The position numbers were made by a program, and so were the translations under genes. 24,498 nucleotides of DNA from a virus: positions 1 through 24,498 of the IMG/VR virus record IMGVR_UViG_3300017739_000109; one strand, 5' to 3'. The notes below the pieces were generated by a model. The model was not told the origin of the DNA. It searched no databases and saw only the letters and a list, made by a program, of their open reading frames with translations. Within the stretch, counting starts at the first letter, position 1. Every line of letters begins with the position of its first letter. Below, piece after piece: positions 1 through 3,860 of the stretch.

Positions 1-415
1 TGCTTACGTAGATGTCCCCTTGTGCCTGACCTCGCCGATACTCCGCTTGAACAGCAGCAGAGTAAGCGCCGTTCTGCAAAGCAGTATCACGGATGAGCTG
101 AAGGTCACGCAGATGTCGTTGGTAAGTCACGCCAAATTTCTCGTCGAGCTCGCGGCGGTAAGCTTGGATTGCGGCTACCACGTGCGGAGAGATGTGTGGG
201 TTGGTCAGCTCATACGCACGAGTGTGAGCAGAGCCGACAGAGTAGCCCGCGTTGATCGCCGCTTCTCTCAAAGTTATCTGACCGTCCTTGCTGACCAGCT
301 CTTTGACAAAGAGCTCCTGCTTTCGAGTCAGCGGGGATTGTGCTGTCACCGGGGGACGGCCCCGGGTCTCCATGGGTTTGCCGGTGAGCTTGGATGCTCT
401 CTTTCTTGCCGCCAT
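1..415 (-). CDS. Phage terminase small subunit, C-terminus cut by window edge
   Basis: The reading frame starts at an ATG at 413-415 and stays open to the left edge (138 codons visible), so the C-terminus is missing. An SD-like TGAGGA lies just upstream of the ATG. The N-terminal ~25 residues are basic (MAARKRASKLTGKP), followed by LTRKQELFVKEL (29-40) and a helix-turn-helix-like stretch, REAAINAGYSVGSAHTRAYE (50-69). That arrangement is typical of the Terminase_2 family, whose members recognise the phage packaging site and load the large subunit/ATPase. The later part (YRRELDEKFGVTYQRHLRDL, 87-106) resembles the oligomerisation helices of the family. It lies alone downstream of the repeat-rich non-coding region at 416-700, a natural place for a packaging site. 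The large terminase gene would be expected beyond the left edge; this is inferred. Confidence 0.8.
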   Translation of the reverse strand, partial: MAARKRASKLTGKPMETRGRPPVTAQSPLTRKQELFVKELVSKDGQITLREAAINAGYSVGSAHTRAYELTNPHISPHVVAAIQAYRRELDEKFGVTYQRHLRDLQLIRDTALQNGAYSAAVQAEYRRGQAQGDIYVS

Positions 416-530
416 CGTTTCCTCAGTTAAAACGGTCAACTCCCATCCTTTTTACAGGGGTTACTTATATAGAGCAAAAAATATTTTTTTTTAAAAAAGC
501 CCGCGACCCCCCTTTAAGGTCATTTTCTCT

Positions 531-558
531 GTTACATATTTGGTTTTAAATATGTAAC
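531..558. repeat. Perfect 11-bp inverted repeat
   Basis: GTTACATATTT (531-541) and AAATATGTAAC (548-558) are perfect complements around a 6-nt spacer. Both ends are GTTAC/GTAAC pentamers. There is no adjacent T tract that would make a good terminator, so a protein-binding dyad is more likely. Confidence 0.75.
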
Positions 559-582
559 ACAAAAAGTAACACCTTTATCCTT

Positions 583-611
583 CTGTAATCCTTAGTGAGT
601 AACGATTACAG
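583..611. repeat. Perfect 8-bp inverted repeat
   Basis: CTGTAATC (583-590) and GATTACAG (604-611) are perfect complements around a 13-nt spacer that contains another GTAAC (599-603). It may be a protein-binding site or a hairpin in the terminase leader RNA. Confidence 0.7.
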
Positions 612-700
612 AGTGTTGTTACTTTTTTTACACCAGTTACACCATATTTTTTGTGTTTTTTATTTTTTTAATTTTCTCCTTATATAAGTAACAGTAACGG

Positions 701-726
701 AAAAGGGCCCCGCCGAAGCGGAGCCC
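701..726 (-). terminator. Rho-independent terminator with UUCG tetraloop
   Basis: On the minus strand GGGCTCCGC, loop TTCG, GCGGGGCCC form a 9-bp stem with one G-U pair, followed by TTTTCC. It lies 5 bp past the stop of the 126-aa gene and would stop leftward transcription before the repeat-rich region. Confidence 0.85.
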
Positions 727-731
727 TAGTT

Positions 732-1112
732 TTATTGGCTCTGTTCCTCCACGTGCGCTTCGTGTGATATCCGAAGCTGATTGCACCAATCCTTCTGAAA
801 CGTCTCATGCGTGAGCCGTTCATCGTTGGACGGAGTCATCGTGCTGCGGGTCAACTTGAAGAAGCCGATGGGTATCACCCGGTCAGCGTCTTCTGAGTGC
901 CAAGATAGGCACCCCATGCCCGTGATGTTTGTTCGATCAGTTGGGCAGTACCAAACTTGAACGAACTGTGGATATGACGAGCCGTATGCTTTGGCAGCAT
1001 TCCGGGCCGCGGTCACCGGATCGGTAGCTTTGGCCCAAGTGCCGTGGATACCGGCTGTTGAGGCGAGGAAGGTGCCGCCGTTAGGCAGCACCCAATCTTT
1101 GATGTCAGTCAT
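732..1112 (-). CDS. Hypothetical 126-aa protein
   Basis: I do not recognise this protein. It is soluble, mixed-charge, without a signal peptide or membrane segment. It has three cysteines (in VWYCPTD, GMGCLSW and DWCNQL) that do not form an obvious zinc motif, and an N-terminal stretch VLPNGGTFLASTAGIHGTW followed by an alanine-rich helix (ATDPVTAARNAAKAYG). The ATG at 1110-1112 is preceded by a strong SD, GGGAGG, at good spacing. It forms a single-gene cassette: a terminator lies upstream at 1247-1281 and another directly downstream at 701-726. A small accessory or host-takeover role would fit, but nothing in the sequence shows one. Confidence 0.7.
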   Translation of the reverse strand: MTDIKDWVLPNGGTFLASTAGIHGTWAKATDPVTAARNAAKAYGSSYPQFVQVWYCPTDRTNITGMGCLSWHSEDADRVIPIGFFKLTRSTMTPSNDERLTHETFQKDWCNQLRISHEAHVEEQSQ

Positions 1113-1246
1113 GCTGACCTCCCGTAGTTGATAGACGTTGAGAAAAAGCGTTGGCGGTTTTCGATACCGCTCTTCTTACTATTCCATTATATATCAATGA
1201 GTTATGGGTGCTATCCCATATGCGACTTATCTTATACCGTATGCGA
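1113..1246 (-). promoter_or_regulatory. Leader/control region with TATGCGAC repeats
   Basis: This non-coding stretch must drive the leftward 126-aa gene. Plus-strand TATGCGAC occurs at 1219-1226 and 1240-1247, 21 bp apart (about two helical turns), and a third ATGCGAC at 1258-1264 lies inside the adjoining terminator stem. A TATAAT hexamer reads leftward at 1186-1191 but without a good -35. A small hairpin (GCGGT/ACCGC arms) lies near 1154-1170 in the leader. No clear promoter can be named. Confidence 0.45.
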
Positions 1247-1281
1247 CAAAATGAGGGATGCGACAATGTGCCGCACCCCTC
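1247..1281 (-). terminator. Rho-independent terminator
   Basis: On the minus strand GAGGGGTGCG and CGCATCCCTC form a 10-bp stem with one G-U pair around a 9-nt loop, followed by ATTTTG. It lies 15 bp after the stop of the 60-aa gene, closing the four-gene cassette 2255-1297. Confidence 0.75.
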
Positions 1282-1296
1282 GTGTTTGGTTGTTTG

Positions 1297-1479
1297 TTAG
1301 TCGTTCTCGTCTCGCAACCGCGCCTTCAGCATCAGGGACTGCGCTTCGTGGAGCTTGCTGATCGCTTGATCGAGGAAGGGCTTGCCTTCGCCTTCAATCT
1401 CCAGACACAGGTCATTGACGGCGTGGATAGCTTGGTTCAGCAGCGCGGCGGCGGCTTGGTGGTCACTGGGCTTCGTCAA
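1297..1479 (-). CDS. Hypothetical 60-aa protein
   Basis: This small, probably all-helical protein has hydrophobic heptad-like spacing (ALLNQAIHAVNDLCLEI; LDQAISKLHEAQSLMLKA) and an acidic C-terminus. The family is unknown to me. Its ATG (1477-1479) overlaps the stop of the upstream gene as ATGA, so translation is probably coupled to it. It is the last gene before the terminator at 1247-1281. It belongs to a cassette of four short, acidic, helical proteins and may act together with them. Confidence 0.65.
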   Translation of the reverse strand: MTKPSDHQAAAALLNQAIHAVNDLCLEIEGEGKPFLDQAISKLHEAQSLMLKARLRDEND

Positions 1480-1727
1480 TGCTTGGTCTCCTCTTCTTCA
1501 TCATATGCACGAGCGATGGTTGCCGCTTGGTGCATAGCTGAAGACAGCATACCGATGGCGGTGCTGCCGTTAGGTGCTTGAACCACGAGCCGGAACAAGA
1601 GAGCTGTGAGAGCTCCGCCCAGTACCGCGCCTGTATCAAACCCGTCGGTTTCCAGTTGATCGAGCAGGGCGTTCATTTCGTTGCCCGCATAGTCGAACTG
1701 CTTTTCAAGATCTTCGTTGTCGCTCAT
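1476..1727 (-). CDS. Hypothetical 83-aa protein with one hydrophobic segment
   Basis: I place the start at the ATG at 1725-1727 because it overlaps the TGA of the upstream gene (ATGA), a junction used repeatedly here; a GTG 21 bp further upstream is the alternative. The protein is acidic at both ends (MSDNEDLEKQ; YDEEEETKH) with a Gly/Ala/Leu segment GAVLGGALTALLFRLVV near residues 34-50 that could be a membrane helix or a buried helix. A holin role was considered because a cell-wall hydrolase is encoded nearby, but one short segment containing an arginine is weak support. Function unknown. Confidence 0.6.
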   Translation of the reverse strand: MSDNEDLEKQFDYAGNEMNALLDQLETDGFDTGAVLGGALTALLFRLVVQAPNGSTAIGMLSSAMHQAATIARAYDEEEETKH

Positions 1728-1909
1728 CCGCGTTGTACCCTTATCCACGCCGCAAGCAGCTTCTCTGCTGCTTCGACGGCCTCACGGCTATAATCACCCT
1801 TGGCTGCAATGGTGGACGTTTGCGCGTTGATCGCGCTGGAGACTGCGGCCACGGCATCAGTATACTCTATGCTGCGGACGATATCGAACAGCTCTTCTTT
1901 CTTACGCAT
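1724..1909 (-). CDS. Hypothetical 61-aa helical protein
   Basis: The ATG at 1907-1909 overlaps the end of the upstream gene by 8 bp and is preceded by an SD-like GGATGG inside that gene. The product is short and helical (MRKKEELFDIVRSIEYTDAV; AVEAAEKLLAAWIRVQRG), with a charged N-terminus and a basic C-terminus. No motif is recognisable. Its position as the second of four tightly overlapping small genes under one promoter (2283-2311) suggests joint expression. Confidence 0.6.
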   Translation of the reverse strand: MRKKEELFDIVRSIEYTDAVAAVSSAINAQTSTIAAKGDYSREAVEAAEKLLAAWIRVQRG

Positions 1910-2255
1910 CGTGACCCATCCTATCTAGCGCCAGAAAACCGGCCATTTGGTTCTTATGGTTATCAAACACAAACTCGTGTTTGATGTCGTGATACACACA
2001 GTATCCAACAGCATTATAGGTTAGATTTTCTGGCGCTTGCGACTCGTCGATCAGGACGCGGAAGGTGTTCTTGGCCCACCTTCCATGACCGGTGTGTTCG
2101 ACGACAAGCCAGAACCAGTAATCTTCTTTACCGGCCCATGCCATCATGCGGCCATCGCCGCGGATCGAGGTGACATCACCAATCACCGTGGACAGGCCAC
2201 TGACTTTGGCAATGATATCGACGACGACAGGCGGCAGTGCTTGCTGATCTTCCAT
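1902..2255 (-). CDS. Hypothetical 117-aa protein, first gene of a four-gene cassette
   Basis: The start is the ATG at 2253-2255, which has a well-spaced SD (AGGGAGA). An in-frame ATG at 2283-2285 falls inside the proposed -10 box and is therefore unlikely to be used. The N-terminal half is beta-rich (PPVVVDIIAKVSGLSTVIGD; EDYWFWLVVEHTGHGRW) and the C-terminal half is aromatic and histidine-containing (YCVYHDIKHEFVFDNHKN). I do not recognise the family. It is the promoter-proximal member of the 2255-1297 cassette and so probably the best expressed. Confidence 0.65.
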   Translation of the reverse strand: MEDQQALPPVVVDIIAKVSGLSTVIGDVTSIRGDGRMMAWAGKEDYWFWLVVEHTGHGRWAKNTFRVLIDESQAPENLTYNAVGYCVYHDIKHEFVFDNHKNQMAGFLALDRMGHDA

Positions 2256-2282
2256 TATGTTCTCCCTAGTTGATGTAACCCA

Positions 2283-2311
2283 CATATAAGACTTGTCGCA
2301 TACATAGTCAA
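2283..2311 (-). promoter_or_regulatory. Sigma70-like promoter, leftward
   Basis: On the minus strand TTGACT (2306-2311), a 17-bp spacer and TATATG (2283-2288) give a near-consensus promoter whose start point would lie about 20 bp before the ATG of the 117-aa gene. The spacer carries TATGCGAC (minus, 2295-2302), the element also repeated at 1219-1264. It begins only a few bases after the terminator at 2316-2348. Confidence 0.7.
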
Positions 2312-2315
2312 CACA

Positions 2316-2348
2316 AAAAGAAAAGCCCCGGAGATTTCTCTCCGGGGC
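2316..2348 (-). terminator. Rho-independent terminator
   Basis: On the minus strand GCCCCGGAGA, loop GAAA, TCTCCGGGGC form a perfect 10-bp stem with a GNRA tetraloop (2325-2348), followed by TTTTCTTTTT. It ends the 3525-2382 cassette. Confidence 0.9.
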
Positions 2349-2381
2349 CCAACTACGGGAACGCTCCCAACATACGCGATT

Positions 2382-2576
2382 TTATGGGAAAGACAAGGAC
2401 TTTTTCGGGTCTAAGTTTCCGGGAAGTTGCAGGTTGCAAGAGCCGCAGCGCGTGGGCTCTTTGAGTTGAATATTGCACTTTGGGCAGCGGCCCGCGTCCA
2501 GACGTTTTTGGATCATGCCCGGATCCCCGAAGGTCGGGTACTGGAGCTCTCTATTCTTCGGCCTCGTCATCCTCAT
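2382..2576 (-). CDS. Small zinc-ribbon protein, 64 aa
   Basis: Residues 31-47 carry CPKC and CGSC pairs separated by nine residues, a rubredoxin-like zinc ribbon that would bind one zinc ion. The rest is short and charged. The ATG at 2574-2576 lies inside the end of the upstream microprotein gene (26-bp overlap) and has an AGGAG seven bases upstream. It is the last gene of a cassette with the 131-aa protein, the SleB-like hydrolase and the DnaJ-type microprotein, and is followed by a perfect terminator. Such small phage zinc ribbons often contact nucleic acid or host transcription proteins; no specific target can be read from the sequence. Confidence 0.75.
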   Translation of the reverse strand: MRMTRPKNRELQYPTFGDPGMIQKRLDAGRCPKCNIQLKEPTRCGSCNLQLPGNLDPKKSLSFP

Positions 2577-2712
2577 CGACTTCTCCTGTTCCTTCGCATA
2601 GTTGACATTCCATGATGCGTTCTTCGAGCCAGCCGCCGCTCCACGCCATGGGCGCGGGGACTGCTACCTCGTATTCACATTCGCCTTCGCCGCCGCACTC
2701 CGGGCACTTCAC
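2551..2712 (-). CDS. DnaJ-type CxxCxGxG microprotein, 53 aa
   Basis: The frame starts at GTG 2710-2712, which overlaps the TGA of the hydrolase gene as GTGA, and has a strong SD (GGGAGG) 8 bp upstream. It encodes CPECGGEG near the N-terminus and CQLCEGTG at about residues 36-43, two copies of the CxxCxGxG signature of the DnaJ central zinc domain. They are joined by VAVPAPMAWSGGWLEERIM and followed by an acidic tail. In DnaJ four such motifs bind two zinc ions; here two motifs could make one zinc site. There is no J domain. DNA polymerases of some marine podoviruses (the HMO-2011 type) are reported to carry a partial DnaJ central domain, so a free-standing version beside a phage polymerase is suggestive, but the link is inference. 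Confidence 0.75.
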   Translation of the reverse strand: MKCPECGGEGECEYEVAVPAPMAWSGGWLEERIMECQLCEGTGEVDEDDEAEE

Positions 2713-3137
2713 CTGTAGCCCTCCCACTTGTAAAATATGTGATCGTTTATGCGGACAGTCCTGTATTTAACCTCGGCCCACTCAGGCTGAACATAGTCCG
2801 CATGATAGTGGGTTGCGCCGTCGGTGGGATCATAGGTGCGCTCTGTCATCGCGCCAAAAGCTGCGAGGACCGCGGTCTGCCATGCGTCTTCTTCGGTTGG
2901 CATGTCAGACTTGCCGTCGCAATAGTAGCTGAACTGGCACATGTTCCGAATGGGAAACTCAGGTTTCCAAGAGTAGGTGGGGCCCTGTTTAACGACGGAG
3001 CAAACGTCGTTGGGGAACCGGGTGTCATCCACCCGGTTCAACACAACGTGGGCTACGGCGGACTGTCCGACGAAAGGTTCGCCTCTGGACTCAAAGTAGA
3101 CCGCCGTAGCAAGACAGATTAAAGCTGCATCAAGCAT
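2709..3137 (-). CDS. Cell-wall hydrolase, SleB family (probable endolysin), 142 aa
   Basis: The protein carries the SleB/Hydrolase_2 signature: AVYFESRGEP at residues 12-21 with the likely catalytic Glu16, then GQSAVAHVVLNRV, CQFSYYCDG, and a C-terminal TDGATHYHADY. SleB-type enzymes cleave the glycan strand of peptidoglycan, so this is the likely host-lysis enzyme. I use the ATG at 3135-3137, where homology begins; an upstream in-frame start would add 27 basic residues inside the previous gene. There is no convincing signal peptide, so a holin or other exporter would be needed; none is obvious next to it. The start overlaps the upstream gene by 8 bp, and the stop overlaps the next start as GTGA. 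Confidence 0.85.
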   Translation of the reverse strand: MLDAALICLATAVYFESRGEPFVGQSAVAHVVLNRVDDTRFPNDVCSVVKQGPTYSWKPEFPIRNMCQFSYYCDGKSDMPTEEDAWQTAVLAAFGAMTERTYDPTDGATHYHADYVQPEWAEVKYRTVRINDHIFYKWEGYR

Positions 3138-3525
3138 TCTTCTTCTTCTTCTGATACCACTTCTTTTGGTAAGCGTTGACCTTGTCTTGGTTTTGTTGCT
3201 TCCAATAAGCCTGAGCATACCTGTGAGAAGCGAACTTGCGCTGCTTACCCGTCAGGCGCTCTCCCGAGTATATGCAATATTTCCGCTTACGGCCTCTTTT
3301 TTTCGCCACATTTCCTTTGACGGGCTCAAGGGCTTTCGCCATTTCTTCGGGGTTTTGCATGAGCGGCTTGTGCTCACCGAGGGTCTTTTTAGCCGTGAGA
3401 TCGTCGATCTCGATCTGACAAAGCACGGACAGAGCGACGACAGCTTTGACACTGTTGGGCGGAGCATCGTCGAAATCGTTAGCCATGTCGTTGATGGCGT
3501 CGAAAAGTTGTTCCAAGTAAGACAT
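3130..3525 (-). CDS. 131-aa protein with basic C-terminus and degenerate zinc-finger-like segment
   Basis: Residues 1-60 are acidic and helical; from about residue 70 the protein becomes strongly basic and ends in KKWYQKKKKNA. Residues 83-108 read like the phage zinc-finger pattern YCxxCG...QRKFCSxxCxxAYW, but three of the four cysteines are replaced: C84 is kept while S87, A99 and Y103 occupy the other positions. It may bind nucleic acid through the basic tail, without zinc. The ATG at 3523-3525 has a GGGAG SD, and a promoter lies upstream at 3560-3588. It is the first gene of the cassette that includes the lysis hydrolase. No family name can be given with confidence. Confidence 0.65.
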   Translation of the reverse strand: MSYLEQLFDAINDMANDFDDAPPNSVKAVVALSVLCQIEIDDLTAKKTLGEHKPLMQNPEEMAKALEPVKGNVAKKRGRKRKYCIYSGERLTGKQRKFASHRYAQAYWKQQNQDKVNAYQKKWYQKKKKNA

Positions 3526-3559
3526 TCAAGTCTCCCGTATAAGAGTTGATAGAAGTTAT

Positions 3560-3588
3560 CCCATACTACAGCTAAAAAAAGATGTCAA
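3560..3588 (-). promoter_or_regulatory. Sigma70-like promoter, leftward
   Basis: A perfect -35 TTGACA (3583-3588, minus strand), a 17-bp spacer and a weak -10 TATGGG (3560-3565) precede the 131-aa gene. The -35 box is the right arm of the dyad ATGTCAA-CTGAA-TTGACAT (3582-3600), so a dyad-binding repressor there would block it. Confidence 0.5.
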
Positions 3589-3600
3589 CTGAATTGACAT
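3574..3600 (-). terminator. Short AT-rich hairpin with T7 tract (weak terminator)
   Basis: On the minus strand ATGTCAA, loop TTCAG, TTGACAT form a 7-bp stem followed by C and seven T. It lies 15 bp after the stop of the ribbon-helix-helix gene. The stem is weak, so partial termination or a protein-binding dyad is equally possible; its 3' arm is also the -35 of the next promoter. Confidence 0.45.
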
Positions 3601-3614
3601 ATTTTATTCAGCCG

Positions 3615-3755
3615 TCAGGATGCGTGTTTTTTGTAGATATCCCACATGATCCGGAGTTGACCACTAATAGTACGTCCTTCTACGCGGGCTATCTTGCGAA
3701 TCTGTTCGTACACCTCGATGGGCACCAGCACAGATTTCCATTTTGATGTGTCCAT
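3615..3755 (-). CDS. Ribbon-helix-helix (Arc/CopG-like) DNA-binding protein, 46 aa
   Basis: The ATG at 3753-3755 follows a textbook SD (AGGAGGTG). The 46 residues match a ribbon-helix-helix fold: a short beta strand KSVLVPIE (residues 7-14), helix A VYEQIRKIARVEG and helix B TISGQLRIMWDIYKKHA. Proteins of this fold bind DNA as dimers, contacting the major groove through the paired strand. The gene has its own promoter and terminators on both sides, which suits a small phage repressor or an early regulator. The TTGACA dyad just downstream (3582-3600) and the TATGCGAC repeats are possible targets, but no binding can be deduced from sequence. Confidence 0.8.
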   Translation of the reverse strand: MDTSKWKSVLVPIEVYEQIRKIARVEGRTISGQLRIMWDIYKKHAS

Positions 3756-3773
3756 TTACACCTCCTGTAAGGG

Positions 3774-3802
3774 AATATATAGGACAAGTGACGGAGATAC
3801 AA
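3774..3802 (-). promoter_or_regulatory. Probable leftward promoter of the ribbon-helix-helix gene
   Basis: Minus-strand TTGTAT (3797-3802), a 17-bp spacer and TATATT (3774-3779) lie between the polymerase terminator and the gene. The -10 is one base from consensus; the -35 is weak. Its position 3 bp after the terminator T tract matches the other cassettes. Confidence 0.5.
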
Positions 3803-3805
3803 GAG

Positions 3806-3834
3806 AAAAAAGGCCCCAAGCAGAGCTCGGGGCC
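3806..3834 (-). terminator. Rho-independent terminator of the replication operon
   Basis: On the minus strand GGCCCCGAGC, loop TCT, GCTTGGGGCC form a 10-bp stem with one G-U pair (3812-3834), followed by TTTTTT. It lies 27 bp past the DNA polymerase stop codon and ends the leftward replication operon. Confidence 0.9.
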
Positions 3835-3860
3835 AGTTTAGGGAGGAATACCATGAAAAA

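Larger units (their letters stand above)
460..692. repeat. 12-bp inverted repeat bracketing the control region
   Basis: GTTACTTATATA at 460-471 is the exact reverse complement of TATATAAGTAAC at 681-692. The two arms delimit almost exactly the AT-rich non-coding region, and each carries one of the GTTAC pentamers at its outer end. Confidence 0.75.
416..700. promoter_or_regulatory. AT-rich non-coding control region upstream of terminase
   Basis: No credible gene is present on either strand. The stretch is rich in A/T tracts and carries nine copies of GTTAC or its complement GTAAC, starting at 460, 531, 554, 566, 599, 618, 636, 688 and 694. Three inverted repeats are nested in it (listed separately). 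It sits between a leftward terminator (701-726) and the leftward terminase gene, so it must at least carry the promoter for that gene. I find no textbook -35/-10 pair; the best -10-like stretch on the minus strand is the TATATAAG around 465-472. Packaging site, replication origin and late-gene control region are all possible; this is inference. Confidence 0.6.

Noticed and set aside
498-530. GC-rich run followed by T tract near 498-525 (minus strand) as a terminator
   Set aside because: No complementary 5' arm for a stable stem can be found; only a 4-bp pairing is possible.
1476-1727. Holin candidate (83-aa protein with hydrophobic segment)
   Set aside because: Only one short segment, interrupted by arginine, in an otherwise acidic protein, and in a different cassette from the SleB-like hydrolase.
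1219-2302. TATGCGAC...TCTTATA elements as T7-type RNA polymerase promoters
   Set aside because: There is a loose likeness to the TACGACTCACTATA core, but the spacing differs, copies occur in both orientations relative to transcription, and no phage RNA polymerase gene is in the window.
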